A stretch of 64,000 bases of DNA from Manis javanica. Taxonomy: Eukaryota; Chordata; Mammalia; Pholidota; Manidae. Location of the stretch: positions 62,627,613-62,691,612 of the forward strand of contig NC_133172.1 of assembly GCF_040802235.1 (NCBI RefSeq), read 5' to 3'. Positions 12,090-23,830 of this stretch are shown piece by piece. Positions within the stretch are counted from its first letter, which is position 1; every line of letters begins with the position of its first letter. A model generated the notes under the pieces. The model was not told the origin of the DNA, did not search any database, and was given only the letters and a program-made list of their open reading frames with translations. Made by a program: the position numbers and the translations under genes.

Positions 12090-12420
12090 TTCCTTTATGT
12101 GCTGTTGCAGAAAAACTCAAACATATGCAAAAAGTATAAAGAACATACAATTAACCCCGATGTACCCAACATTAGCTTCCAGCCTCAAAGATGATGAACT
12201 CCTGCCCAGTGGTGCTTCCCCTGTCCTCTGCCTACCCAGATGCCAGCACTGTCGTCCACCTAAAACACAACTAATGTCACCAGATTTGGGTGCACATTTC
12301 CAATTTCTTGTAATATTGTAAATCATTTTTTAACAGTTTGTTTGAATCCGAATCCAAATAAGGCCAAAAGTTACAGTTGTTTGATATGACTTTTAAATCT
12401 TTTTATTACAGAATATTTGT
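12090..12420. mobile_element. Ancient LINE-derived non-coding repeat
   Basis: AACTCAAACATATGCAAAAAGT...CCGATGTACCCAACATTAGCTTCC and TTTGAATCCGAATCCAAATAAGG...GTTGTTTGATATGACTTTTAA match, from memory, an abundant mammal-wide L1M non-coding segment. The internal part is deleted. Orientation is not certain. Confidence 0.55.
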
Positions 12421-12542
12421 TCTCTCTATATATACACACATGTAGGTATGTATAAATACACACAAATATGCATGCATAAATACATATGCTTGTGTGTATA
12501 TTTGTCTATATATGTCCATACAGACATAGAGTAGGTAGGCAT

Positions 12543-12592
<50 letters not shown>
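12421..12592. repeat. Compound AT/CA block ending in a (TG)24 microsatellite
   Basis: Bases 12545-12592 are an uninterrupted GT run of 24 units. 12421-12540 is a degenerate TATATACACACATG-type tract. Confidence 0.95.
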
Positions 12593-12595
<3 letters not shown>

Positions 12596-13384
12596 GTGGA
12601 TGCTCTTGTTCTCGGGGAAACTGAGGCACAGAACCTCCAAGTGCTAGCCCTGGGTGTGCACATTTGTATGGAGAGGGTAAGGGAATGACTAAGGGGGAGA
12701 CTGACTGAAGACCCTGTATCGTTGGCCCCACGGGTTCCCCCACAATCTGGGTTGGCTGGGTGCATCGCCATGGTGTCGCTCAGCCTGTTCTTCTGTCCTT
12801 TGTGTTTCTTGTAAATTGGTGTTTAGATCAGGAGGCCTGCTCACATTCAGGTCTGATGTTTTGGCAAGACTGCTTACGAGCAGTCGGGCGCTCTTCCTCC
12901 AAGAGGCTCCTGTCCCTCATTTCGCGGTGTAACTGCACTGACGCCTGGTGCTGAGAAACCCCCGGTTTGCTGTGGTAATGTGTTGGACGTCACACCCACG
13001 CTCCTTTCAGCAGGAAACCAGCCTCTCTCCACCAAGCAGTGGCTGCGACAGCGGATGCACATGGTCCCTGTGATCAAAGGACGCTTCCGTCGGCCTGAGT
13101 CCTTGCTTGCAGTTCCCTTAGACTCGACTCCACAGCCTCCAGAAGTGCAAGAAGGCAGCACCCCACATTCGGCAGCGTGCCCTCTGCCAGTCACTCAGCC
13201 TGCCTGAGCCACCATAACGCAGAATAATGCCTCCCACGGTGCTCAGCCCTGGGGCCGTGGAGACCGAAACGCCGAGGGGGGCTACGGACAGAAGGGCCCA
13301 TTTAGACAGGCGCTTCCCTCCACACTCTGGAGCGGCCCAGCAGCAGGGATGAGCTCACAGACCCGCAGCAAACGGAAGACGCTG

Positions 13385-13580
13385 ATCAAGGCTTCCTCAC
13401 TTTCTAGTCGTATGGCCTAGGACAAGTCACCTACCCCCTCTGTGCCTCAGTCTCTTTGCTTTCAAGCGGAAATAAGAAGGTCACTCACTTCCTAGGGCTG
13501 CCGCAAGAACTGGATTAGGTAACACATACGAACTGCTGAGAACCATGCTAGCACTTAAATGCTAGCTTCTATTCCCTGAA
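13385..13580 (+). mobile_element. MIR SINE
   Basis: TCGTATGGCCTAGGACAAGTCACC, then CTGTGCCTCAGTCTCTTTGC and GCCGCAAGAACTGGATTAGG. Confidence 0.8.
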
Positions 13581-13639
13581 TCTGAAGAGGGTAGGCATGA
13601 AGCTCATGGTCACATGACGGATTAGCACACCCTGGGGCC

Positions 13640-13815
13640 TTGCACAGCAGGTAGCATGGTAATGAGAAGGGTTTGCTCTGGAATCAGCCAATCACGGTGG
13701 ATTCTGAGCTTTGTGACCTCAGGCAGTACCTTACTTCACCTCCCAGTCTCAGCTAGGTGGTGACGAGGCCGGCCTCAGAGCAGTGCTGCAAAGATCTGGC
13801 ACCTAAAGCATGGCA
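13640..13815 (+). mobile_element. MIR SINE
   Basis: GCTCTGGAATCAGCCAATC, then TTTGTGACCTCAGGCAGTACC and AGATCTGGCACCTAAAGC; only about 60 bases after the previous MIR in the same orientation. Confidence 0.6.
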
Positions 13816-14262
13816 CGTGAAGAGCTGACACTTATGGGAGGATTACTTTGCTCCAAACATTCTGTCCTGGGCTTTCTCTGCCTTATAGCATTTAGTGGAG
13901 AACTGGTCGATTTTTCCCCCCATATAATGTTTCTAGCACTATGCCGAGAGTGCACGACCATCACTGGCCCACAGTGCCTTATCTGAAACCTCTGGGGCCA
14001 GATATATTTCAGAGTCCAGAGATGTAGGCATTTTAGAAAGGCAATGGGGTACACATGTTTTGTCTTAACACTCTGGCTGCAATATGTTAATACTTCTACC
14101 GCAAAACATATGAATGTCCCCCTCACTAAATGGGACAAACAAAGACCTAAACAGACTCACATCAGTTCGGGTCAAGTTTTGCTACCCAATCAGTTCACGG
14201 CAAGCTTAGGAAAATGTTTTCATGGTCTGATCTTTTGAGATTTTGGCACTGCAGATAAAGAT

Positions 14263-15129
14263 AAAGGCATGTGTCTTCACACTGGTTAGGATGGCCACCA
14301 TCCAAAAGACAAACAACAACAAATGTTGGCGAGGCTGTGGAGAAAGGGGAACCCTCCTACTCTGCTGGTGGGAATGTAAATTAGTTCAACCATTGTGGAA
14401 AGCAGCATGGAGGTTCCTCAAAAAACTAAAAATAGACATACCATTTGACCCAGGAATTCCACTCCTAGGAATTTACCCCAAGAATGTGGGAGTCCAATTT
14501 GAAAAAGACATATGCACCCCTAGGTTTATCACAGCACTATTTACAATAGCCAAGAAATGGAAGCAACCTAAGTGTCCATCAGTAGATGAATGTATACAGA
14601 AGATGTGGTACATACACACAATGGAATATTATTCAGCCATAAGAAGAAAACAAATCCTACCATTTGCAACAACAGGGATGGAGCTAGAGGGTGTTATGCT
14701 CAGTGAAATAAGCCAGGCAGAGAAAGACAAGTACCAAATGATTTCACTCATCTGTGGAGCATAAGAACAAAGGAAAAAACTGAAGGAACAAACAGCAGCA
14801 GAATCACAGAACCCAAGAAGGGACTAACAGGTAACAAAGGGAAACGGACTGGGGAGGATGGGTGGGAAGGGAGGGATAAGGGGGAAAAAGGGGCATTACA
14901 ATTAGCACACATAATGTAGGGGGGTGGGGGAGGACACAGAGAAGGCAGTGTAGCAGAGAGAAGACAAGTAGTGACTCTACAGTGTCTTACTACACTGATG
15001 GTCAGTGACTGTAATGGGGTATGTGGGAGGGACTTGATAATAGGGGGAGTCTAGTAACCATAATGTTGCTCATGTAATTGTGTATTAATGATACCAAAAT
15101 CAAAATTTTTTAAAGAGAAAGGCATGTGT
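14263..15129 (+). mobile_element. 5'-truncated young L1 insertion with target-site duplication
   Basis: From 14275 the sequence is the 3' end of an L1: the ORF2 C-terminus stays open to a TAA at 14762-14764 (motifs FDPGIPLLGIYP, FTIAKKWKQPKCPSVDE, MEYYSAI, EKDKYQM), followed by a G-rich 3'UTR and an A/T-rich tail. The 12-base duplication AAAGGCATGTGT occurs at 14263-14274 and 15118-15129, with further matching bases on its 5' side. The only ORF2 remnant left is the C-terminal Cys-rich end; there is no endonuclease or reverse transcriptase, so the copy is dead. The open frame and intact duplication point to a relatively recent insertion. Confidence 0.93.
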
Positions 15130-16185
15130 ATATACCAGATCACACACGGGGCGCAGAGGGCTCCAAGGTGACTCAAACATCAGAACCTGGCGACAAAAAG
15201 ATCCGGCGAATAGAAAGCGTTACGGACCCTCGGACCCTTTCACAGATAAGAATCCCGGGAACCCAAGCTTGGATGATCCTTTGGCCTGGAGGCTGGGCAG
15301 TAATGGGGTCCAGGAAGGTTGAGATGAAGGTGTGGACAAGTTCTTCACCACCCTGGATCCTTCATTCATGCCCTCATTGCCAGGATGACACTGGGGTCAC
15401 TGGGCTCCCGTTGGGGGCCAGCCAGGGATGCTATGGGCTCCAGTCTCCCTCAAGGGCTCAGCAACCAGGTAGTAGCAGGACCACATTAGGGGCACTGAGT
15501 CTCTAGTCTTGTCACCCAGCTGTCCCTCCTTTCTTCTAGGCCTGACCCCTCCTCCCGATATAAGTCACCTGTTTCTCCTCTCAGACCCCTCCTTTTAATG
15601 GGGCAGCCATAGCCTTTCATGACTCCGCCTCCATGGCCACAGCTGACTGACCCAGGGGAGAACCTATGACGCAAGCAGAGAGCTTCCCTGAGATTCTCAC
15701 AGTCACGGGGAGAAGGAACAGGACAGTCCCTCTCGTGTGTGGCCAAGAGATGAATGGTTCAGAGGCGGTCACTTCTGCCCCATGTGGAGGAAGCTGGTTT
15801 GGAGAGTGAGAGAAACGAGGGACAGGCAGAGAGAAATGGGTTGAGAGAGGCAGACATTTCTCAGGCTCCCCTGGTTGAGCTGACACAGAGACCCGGGTCC
15901 CCTCCCGCTGCTCCGTGGCTCGGGCTTCATCATTTCAAGAAATTCCCATTTTTACTTAATTTCAGTCAAGCTGGAGTGGGAACAGGGTGTGGGGGCGGGG
16001 TCCTAGCAGCTGGCCATGGGCAGCTATGTGGCTTAGAGGGGAGAGCTGTGCTGGAAAATCAGCTCTTGTTTCTGTATTGGTTCAGGACGTTGGGGATTGG
16101 GGGTGGGAACATCTCGCCCGAAACCCACCCAGCACCTGTTGAGAAACACTGACCCCACTGCAGGGTCTGGATTTACACGGACTCT
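15130..16185. other. No gene recognised
   Basis: Single-copy-looking sequence downstream of the young L1. GCTTCATCATTTCAAGAAATTCCC near 15925 sits in a slightly AT-richer patch. Confidence 0.55.
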
Positions 16186-16188
16186 GTA

Positions 16189-16390
16189 TAACACCTTATA
16201 AAGAAAGCCACTGGTGCAGAAGATTAAAGAACGTCATTAAGTTAGTTGCTTTATTTCTTCTGAGACTGAAAGAAAGCTGGGAAAGTGCAAGGCAACACTG
16301 CTGAGTTATTTACCCTCTGTCCCCAGGGGCCGTGCATCACCTCACATAAGCAGCCCCAGTCGGGTCACAGTGGCGCTTTATAAGGTGTAA
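16189..16390. repeat. Inverted repeat with ~24-base arms around 150 bases
   Basis: ACACCTTATAAAG at 16191-16203 is the exact reverse complement of CTTTATAAGGTGT at 16376-16388, and GCCACTG continues the arm on both sides after 1-3 non-matching bases. The inner part is moderately AT-rich and looks single-copy. Confidence 0.75.
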
Positions 16391-16399
16391 ATGTGGACG

Positions 16400-17290
16400 G
16401 GGAGCCAGCGCCGTCCTGGAGGGAAGCTTGAAGTAGTCACGCAGGTCCAAGTGGAAAGTTAGGGCCAATAAAAGCTCGCGGGGCCAGCCTGGCGTCCTGG
16501 CCCTGGCGGGTCACTAAAGGAGGTCTGCCCTGCCCCGAGGAGCCCCTCCCAGTCCTGGGTGGAATGCGTGTCAGGACCCTGCCCCTCTGGGCTGGTAGGA
16601 CTCTTTATGGAGTTCTGCAAATCCCCTTCTGGAGCCCAGGGCATGTGTCATGGGGAGAAACCAGCCCCTTTCACCGCTGGCTGCCGCGCAGTGGGAGGGG
16701 AAAGAGAAACTTCACTCTGGGACCGCAGAAGGTCATCCACACCCTGTGTGCGAGGCTGCCTGCATTCAGGGCCTCCTTTTTGCCTGCTCCCTGATTATCT
16801 GGCTTTGGGGAGCGAACGGGTCTTGATGAAGTGCCTGGGAATAGCAGGAGACAGAAACTCACCTGACGAGCTTGCCCTGAAGAGAGGGGTTTGTTGTGAG
16901 ATGACATAGGTAGTTAGTGGACCACTCAGGACTCAGAGGGCTGGAACCAGGGATAAGAGGCCTTTGGAAATCAGGACAGACATTCCCAGTCTGTCTGCCC
17001 CTCTCTGCACCCCCAAGTTTGTGTGGGATCCCTGCCCCCCCCTGACTCCAGCCCCAGTCTCTCTAGTCCTCCGTGCACACAGTGGAATATGAATGTTCCC
17101 AAGTGATGCACCTACTCTTCATGTCACCCCCAAAGAGTAGTGTCTGCAAATCCCAAATTTCCATGGGAGAGAATTTGATTGGCCAACCTGTGGTCAAAAG
17201 CCCATTCTCTGACCCAAGTAATCACGTCCAGGAGGCCACAAAAAAGTCACCACCCTGCTTTTTTTTTCCTCCCAGAAGCCATTCGCATAT
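16400..17290. other. No gene recognised
   Basis: GC-rich with chance ORFs of 60-116 codons on both strands; a T9 run near 17260 is the only simple sequence. Confidence 0.55.
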
Positions 17291-17430
17291 CCAGTCAGTC
17301 AGCAAATACACACTGAGCGCTACTGTGCACCAGACGCGAACAGTACGAGGTGGGGGTACACCACGACGGGCCGGAGACCTGCGGCCCTCACGGCATCACT
17401 AATCCCAAAGTGGGAGACAGACGGGAATTG
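17290..17430 (-). mobile_element. L2 3' fragment
   Basis: TCAGCAAATACACACTGAGCGCTACTGTGCACC and AAAGTGGGAGACAGACGGG match the antisense L2 end. Confidence 0.65.
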
Positions 17431-18019
17431 AATAAGCACGCCAGGGGGCTTCCAGCCTCCGGAAGTACCACGAGAGAAGGGTCTTGATGGAAAGAGAGCT
17501 TGCAATGTGGGGCGGGGGTGGCGGTGGGGAAGCTGACCTGCGACCTGAAGTGATACACGAGTTAAAATCAAAACACCGTGGAAGTTGACCAGACAAATGG
17601 TGCGGAAAGCGCGGAGGTAGAGGACAGAGGCCCAGCAAAGGCCCCAGGTGGGAGGGTGAGGCCGACTGGGTCGGCGAGGAGGGCACCCACCTCTGGCCTT
17701 CCCATCCTCTGCCTGGGAAACTCACCAGCATGGAGAAAAATATTTATCTTGTATTTATCCACATCCCCACGAGATGACTGACATCCCCTCCCTATGCCGC
17801 AGTGAGTACAGACTACAGGACGGGCCACCACTGCTGGCAGGCCTCAACCACAGAAACCGGGAGAAGGAGGGCGCTGGGCAAACGCCATGATAAATCAGCA
17901 ACCCCCACTCTCACCGTGCCTGTTAAAACACAACCTTAAGTCTGCTTCGTTGGGCCCTTCAGAGCAAAGGTGTGTGACACAGACGCTGTAACAAACGGCA
18001 CAGAGCACGCTCTAGGTCA

Positions 18020-18240
18020 GAAGCTGCTCCAGGCACGTAGCAGGGGTTGACTCGGTCACCCACACATCCCAGTGTGGGAGGAACTGTTCTCTCGTCCATT
18101 TTACTGGTGAGAAAGCAAAGGCACAGAGAGCTGGAGCCCCAGCCCCCCTCACAGCCAGCAGGTGATGCAGCCAGTTTTGAACCCACGTTGGACTCCCAGA
18201 CTCCCCACTTTTCACCACTACAGTCTATCGGCTCCTACAA
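18020..18240 (-). mobile_element. MIR SINE
   Basis: TCCATTTTACTGGTGAGAAAGC, then AAAGGCACAGAGAGCTGG and GCCAGTTTTGAACCCACG. Confidence 0.78.
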
Positions 18241-18249
18241 GACACCCTG

Positions 18250-19140
18250 CAAATGCAGCCCAGACACCTAGGCTGCTACTAACTATGCTCCCACTGAATG
18301 TCCCATCAAGTATGCACTTGTGACCGAGGTGGGCAGCACGACCCAGGCCTGCCCACTGTGCCCTCACTGGCTCCTTTCTGCCATGGGGCCAGGCGTCCAC
18401 CCTGCTCCGCTCACACTCTTAAGCCTCCTACTGAAGCTCCCTGACAAAGGGCCCCCCGAAAGCCCTGGTGCGCAACCTTGCAGCAAGCACCCCGTGCTCC
18501 TCCCTTAGCACACGGACCTCAAACTGCACTGTTCCGTTTACACGTGCGCTTCATGCTCCCCCAGACTCAAGTTCCAACAGAGCCTGCTACCCACAGCGGA
18601 ATCCTCAGTGCCCACGGCCTGTCTTGAAGCACAGTCACTGTGGGACAGAAGAGGGGGATAGAGGGGGGGCGGGAAGAGGAACCCCACGCCAGGAGCACGC
18701 TGTACAGGTAAGCGGCTGCATGGCACGTCCTTTCCCACCGCCTCGCAACTGACGAGCTGGTCAGCAGGTGCCTGACACAGTTCTAACTTTTTGAAAATTA
18801 CACTTGAGTAACCGTCATTGAGGATGGCCTCCTATGTTAGATCAAAAATGAACTGGGCCCTACAGGATGGCTGAGGTCCACGGATGGGACAGGCATGTCA
18901 GACGGGCAGGACAGTCCTCCCCACCTGCAGGGACACAGCACCCCACACCGGTGGGGTTCCTCTGCTTGGGCCATCCCTGTGTTTTGAATGTAATTACACT
19001 GGATGGAAAAACATATTAGTAGAAGTGGGTTAGATATTTTTAAGGAATGATACTGAATTAATCTGGCTCTGGGAGAAATCGTGGAGTAAGAAAGTAAACC
19101 AGAATTTGTAGTGGTAAATGTATCATAGTGTGCCCATCAC
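18250..19140. other. No gene recognised
   Basis: Weak L2-like phrases near 18350-18500 (CTGTGCCCTCACTGGCTCC). A purine-rich GAGGGGGATAGAGGGGGGGC lies near 18650. Confidence 0.5.
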
Positions 19141-19142
19141 TG

Positions 19143-19770
19143 TGCTTATCACAGCACTGTTTACAATAGCCAAGATATGGAAGGAATCTAACTGTCCATC
19201 AGTAGATGAATGGATAAAGAAGATGTGGTACATATACACAATGGAATATTACTCAGCCATAAGAAAGAAACAAATCCTACCATTTGCAACAACATGGATG
19301 GAGCTAGAGGGTATTATGCTCAGTGAAATAAGCCAGGCGGAGAAAGACAAGTATCAAATGATTTCACTCATATGTGGAGTAGAAGAACAAAGAAAAAACT
19401 GAAGGAGCAAAATAGCAGCAGACTCACAGAACCCAAGAATGGACTAACAGTTACCAAAGGGGAGGGGTGGGGAAGGGTGGGTGGGGAGGGAGGGAAAAGG
19501 GGATTGAGGCGTGTCATGATTAGTACACACGGTGTGTGGGGGGTCATGGGGAATACAGTGTTGCTCAGAGAAGGCAAATAGTGACTCTGTGGCATCTTAC
19601 TACACTGATGGGCAGTGACTGCAATGGGGCATGGGGGGGACTCGATAATGTGGGTGAATGTAGTAACCACATTGTTTTTCATGTAAAACCTCCATAAGAG
19701 TGTATATCAATGATACCTTAATTTAAAAAATCCTTAGAATAGCCCTAAAAAAAAAAATTATAGTGCCCGT
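19143..19770 (+). mobile_element. Second 5'-truncated L1 of the same family
   Basis: Homology to the copy at 14.3-15.1 kb starts at about 19145 (TTATCACAGCACT) and covers the last ~85 codons of ORF2, including SNCPSVDEWIKKMWYIYTME and WMELEGIMLSEI, then the same 3'UTR. The ORF2 end reads into EEQRKN before a stop because the family's normal stop codon has been substituted. The tail is AATTTAAAAAA, then TCCTTAGAATAGCCCT, then a second A11 run. Flanks ATAGTGTGCCC (from about 19124) and ATAGTGCCC (after the second A run) may be a decayed target-site duplication. Confidence 0.92.
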
Positions 19771-19774
19771 AGAC

Positions 19775-21990
19775 AGTGGGATATTTTGTATCATGGGCCA
19801 GAGTGAGTAGATATGTCTGTGCTGATACAGAAAGTGACCTAAGATATATTACATATATCCTGTCCCTAGCAATATCTGGGACACATGGTCAATGCAAAAA
19901 CGATAGTATTGAAAAAGTGGTATGGGTAGAAAATGATACCATTTATGTTTAAGACTATATAGACATAGTCGTGGATGTAAACATGATTGTATACATCAAG
20001 GACATTTCTAGAGAAACAATAATGAAAACCTGCCCCACACCGGGTCCAGGCAGAACCTTCTTACATGGTGCCACTCACAAGTTCCTGGGAAGGCATCGGC
20101 ATTTCTGATTCTCAAGCAGTTTTCAAATGAACTTCAAGCCGACCTCATCCAGGGACCAACGGTCGCCAACCAGTTATTCCTTCATTGTGTGTCCACGATA
20201 AAGATTTGGGTCTTCACTCATAATCTTCTTTGTTTTATATAGTTTATAGTCTTAATTCTTTGCCATAGCCTCATATTATATTAACACATGTCGTTGAAGA
20301 GTTAAATGTGCATCACAGCCAGGTTGTGTAAAGGCTTAGATGTCAAGTGGGGGTGCCTGGGAACCATCGTGCAGGAGATACGGAGCCCCAGAGGGCCTTT
20401 GCGCCAAGAACTTCCTGGACTACAGTGTCATTTTTTAGAAGGTTTGCACTGAACTAGTGGTTTCCTCTGCTCTTTACCTGACCGTGTCCTCCTGAGCTTC
20501 TCCCAAAACGAGGTGCAGAACCTATGGTCCATGAACATTCAAAATAGATTTAAATAAATGCTTAGAAAAATGGTGAGACACTGTGGAACAGTCAAACTGA
20601 CAGGTGAATGGAAATATCAATCGATACTTGACTGGAGTGCTGGGAACGCCCAGCGGGCCCTCCGGCGCCGCCTGTGTCTCCAAGCAGAGGCTATTCCACA
20701 GCCCTTGCTGTTGCAGGACACAGAGCAACGCGAAAGATCCCTGTCCCAGGAGTGCAAATGAATTCTGTCCCGTAAGGATGTGATTCATTCTCCCTGTACA
20801 GAGGATGGTCCCGAGCACCTGCTGTCCTCTAGACACAAACTAAGTGTGCGCCTCTTCATCTCCCTCTTCGTGATGCCGAGGACACGCCTGCTGCACACAC
20901 TCCCCTTTGCACAGGCTTGAATGTCTTACTTATGAGTGACCTAAATAAAACATCTCGGTGTGTTCATTTTATATTTGCATAAGAGCTGTGATTTTACCTT
21001 TTTGAAATTATATTTTAACATGACCAGATCAGAATGAAGGAAATGAGGTGATGGCTCTGCCCCACAGTTATCATCCAAGTAGAGAGGAATTAGGGGTTAG
21101 GGACACCCAGAATTTAGGATCTGAGTATCGTATGGCTGAGCAGGTCAGGCAGCCGGGACTGGGAAAGTCAGCTGCGCTTTAGAAGCAGTTCAGCCGCCCG
21201 GAGCACACGGAGTGGCAGGGGGCTCTTCCAGACGGGGCAGAACGGGCGGGGGTCGGGAGCCTATGGGCTCGGAGTTGGGAACAAGAGAAAATCTGATCAT
21301 CAGATGTGCAAGCAGCTTAGAGGCATGTTCCTATAGTTAAATGACACTGGGTAGGACAGCGTGTTATTCTTGAATCTGAACAATGAAGTGTTTTCTCAAA
21401 AGATAACCAGGTAAGAGAGCAAAAGGGAGACTTGCTCCAAGCCACCCAGAGCCCAGGATCACACAGTGTTTGCCTTCAGCGTGAAAGCTAATGAAATACA
21501 GGCCAGGGCCCGGGGAGCAGGGCTCTCCTCACCCAGGGACAGGCGGGCTGTGCTCCGAGCAGTGACCCAGGGGAGAACGGGGTGGGGGGAGCTTTCGGGA
21601 GCAGATCCGTCCTGGGCGTCCTTTCAGGGTGAAAGTGAAGGAGTGAGAGAAGCAATCCCGAGTCCCTTCCGGGCTTCAGTATGATCTGGGCTTGGGCTCT
21701 GGGGCACTGGGCCCCCAGGCTGTCACACTCTAGGTCACGCACTGAGCAAGGCGGGGAAGGGACACCCATCGCGGGCGGGCCCTTCCCTCATCCCCAGGAC
21801 CTGTGTGAGGCCGGAGGAGACCTTCTCAGATGGAGGGAGGACCGGACCTTCCACTGGCCTCGCCTACTGTGCACGGACCAGAGCAGTGCTTGCCTCTGAG
21901 GCCTCCTTTTTTCTTTCTACTTTTACATAATGCAACTTTCTTGGTTTTAAACTCACATAAGAGAAACCGAAGGAATACAGCGCTTCGGTT
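19775..21990. other. No gene recognised
   Basis: AT-rich to about 20.3 kb, GC-richer after. No repeat or exon signature could be assigned by eye. Confidence 0.5.
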
Positions 21991-22135
21991 GAGCCCGGAG
22001 GTTTTGAGGTCAAGGCTCAAGTTCTCGCAGCCTCTGCCTGTTGACCTTGGTGGGGCTCATCTTTCCACCCCTCAGGCGCTCCGTCTGTAAAGGGGACTGA
22101 TGCTCCCTGGAGCTGGGCCTGCCAAGCGGCCGGGC
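21990..22135 (+). mobile_element. MIR fragment
   Basis: GTTGACCTTGGTGGGGCTCATC followed by CTCCGTCTGTAAAGGGGAC. Confidence 0.5.
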
Positions 22136-22389
22136 CTGGAGGGCACTTGGCACAGTGCCCGGCTTACACGGCCCCCTAACTCATGGGCAGGTGAACACCA
22201 CGGTGTGGGTGGCCAGCAGCACCAGCGGTATTGGGGTGAACCCCGGAAGCTGACCACAGCCGCTGCCTTAGGCCAGGGAGGCTGCTGATGAGCACCCCTT
22301 CACACTTGGCTGAGCTGCAGCCTGTTACAGCCTCCCCATTTGCAGCATCAGGTGAGGACTTGGATTCCGCTGGGAGGATAGAAAGAGTG

Positions 22390-22560
22390 ATTTCTAAAAT
22401 CCTCACTGTGTGCCCAGCACTGCTCAGTTCAGCCCTCACAACAGACCTGTGGGGGCCCAGTCGTTGTCCCCGTCTGACAGAAAGGCCAGAGCCCAGAGGG
22501 CCGACGAACCTGCTGGCGGAGATGCCAGGCACATGGGGTCCGACCCGAGTCTCTTCTAGT
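22390..22560 (-). mobile_element. MIR SINE
   Basis: TGTGTGCCCAGCACTGCTCAG, then AGCCCTCACAACAGACCTGTGG and GTCTGACAGAAAGGCCAG. Confidence 0.65.
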
Positions 22561-23395
22561 GCCAGAAACCAGCTACCTGTTCGTGGCACAGGAGAATTAC
22601 CCAGCAGCCTTTATGAAGAAAAACTACATGCCAGGAGAAGGGAGCGGTATGCCGGCTCGGATCGCACTGTGTCCACTGCGGGCAGAGCAGGAGAGACCTC
22701 GGCCGGGACAAGCAGCTTGTCTCCTGTCCCGGGGCAGCCCACACCAGCCACCAGGTGGGGGACCAATCGGTTCATGGGGTCAGCTTCCAAGGCCCCCACA
22801 GGCAGAGCCAAAACGTGGGTTTCTGTCTGTGCGGGAAATGGAGGCACTGCAGAGAGACGTGCAGACAGCCAGGTCAGGGTCAGCGGCTGCAGCGGGTGCC
22901 CAGGGGACGCCCAGGGGACGCTCCCCAGCTTCATGGGTGCCACGCCCCTGGGGACTTAGGAAGAGCTAAGCCAGTGTCTGTGGATCGGAGCATGAAGACA
23001 TCCCCAAAAGGCAGCGTTTGGGCACAAAGAATATGCTTCTGTGCGGAGCTCCAGAGCGCCTGGGCTCGGCTCGGCCAGGCTGGCAGGAAAACTTGCATAA
23101 GGCTCTCCGGAGATATTTCAAGAAAAGTAAAGTGGAGGCTTTCAAGGAAGAAAGTTCAGCCCTCAGCAAAAACTGGGATATTTTTTTTAATTAATCAATT
23201 TTTGTGGTTTTCAATAAAAGCAAAGAGTTTTGTGGTTTTCCCTCAAACTTTTCACCATTTTCCATAAAAACAAAAGCCAGTATTTGAAACCATTTCTCCC
23301 CTAATGAAAGTGGCAATGCTTTTGCCCAGTGACAACTTCTTGGAAACACACCTCTGCATAACCTCAGCCTTGTGCTGGAGCCCAAGGGGCCACCA
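22560..23395. other. Chance ORFs only
   Basis: A 223-codon ORF (22288-22959) is the second longest in the window, but it begins inside an antisense MIR and is Pro/Arg/Gly/Ser-rich, as expected of GC-rich noise. GCCCAGGGGACGCCCAGGGGAC at about 22896 is a 10-base tandem doublet. Confidence 0.55.
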
Positions 23396-23399
23396 GCAC

Positions 23400-23470
23400 G
23401 CTCTCCACGCCGCGCGCCTCATCTGCGGCCTGCGCACACACCTCGGTCGCGCAAACGTGCTTCGGTGGAA
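23400..23470. promoter_or_regulatory. Short CpG cluster in AT-rich surroundings
   Basis: CACGCCGCGCGCCTCATCTGCGG, then CTGCGCAC and TCGGTCGCGCAAACG put about a dozen CpGs into 70 bases, with ordinary DNA on both sides. Confidence 0.4.
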
Positions 23471-23639
23471 GAATTCTACGCGACCGGAAAAGATCTTTTT
23501 TTTCTTTGAAGAGGTTAGATTAAAAGAAGCCATTTAGGGAGTATGAAGGTCTCAAGGATATAGGACACGCAGAGCGTGGGCCTTAAGCGGGTCTGACTGG
23601 GGAGGACAAGAAAATGCTCCCTCCTAATACCTGTTACAG

Positions 23640-23830
23640 TCACACAAGCAGAACCCATCATATTCGAGATCTCAAAGGAGACTAGTTTAACCCCCTAATT
23701 TTACAGATGAGGAAACTGAAGCCCAGAGAGACTGTGGGACCCTCCCTACGACACAAAGATCATCGGCAGAGCTGCAATTCAAATCCAGGACTGTTTGCCG
23801 CCACCCAGTGGTCTTGTGCTTTTTCCCTCA
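23640..23830 (-). mobile_element. MIR SINE
   Basis: TTTTACAGATGAGGAAACTGAAG, then CAGAGAGACTGTGG and AGAGCTGCAATTCAAATCC. Confidence 0.78.

Noticed and set aside
12406..12771. His/Thr-repeat ORFs
   Set aside because: Translation of the (TG)24 microsatellite.
14243..14764. 173-codon plus-strand ORF as a host gene
   Set aside because: It is the ORF2 C-terminus of a truncated L1; the first few codons are flanking DNA.
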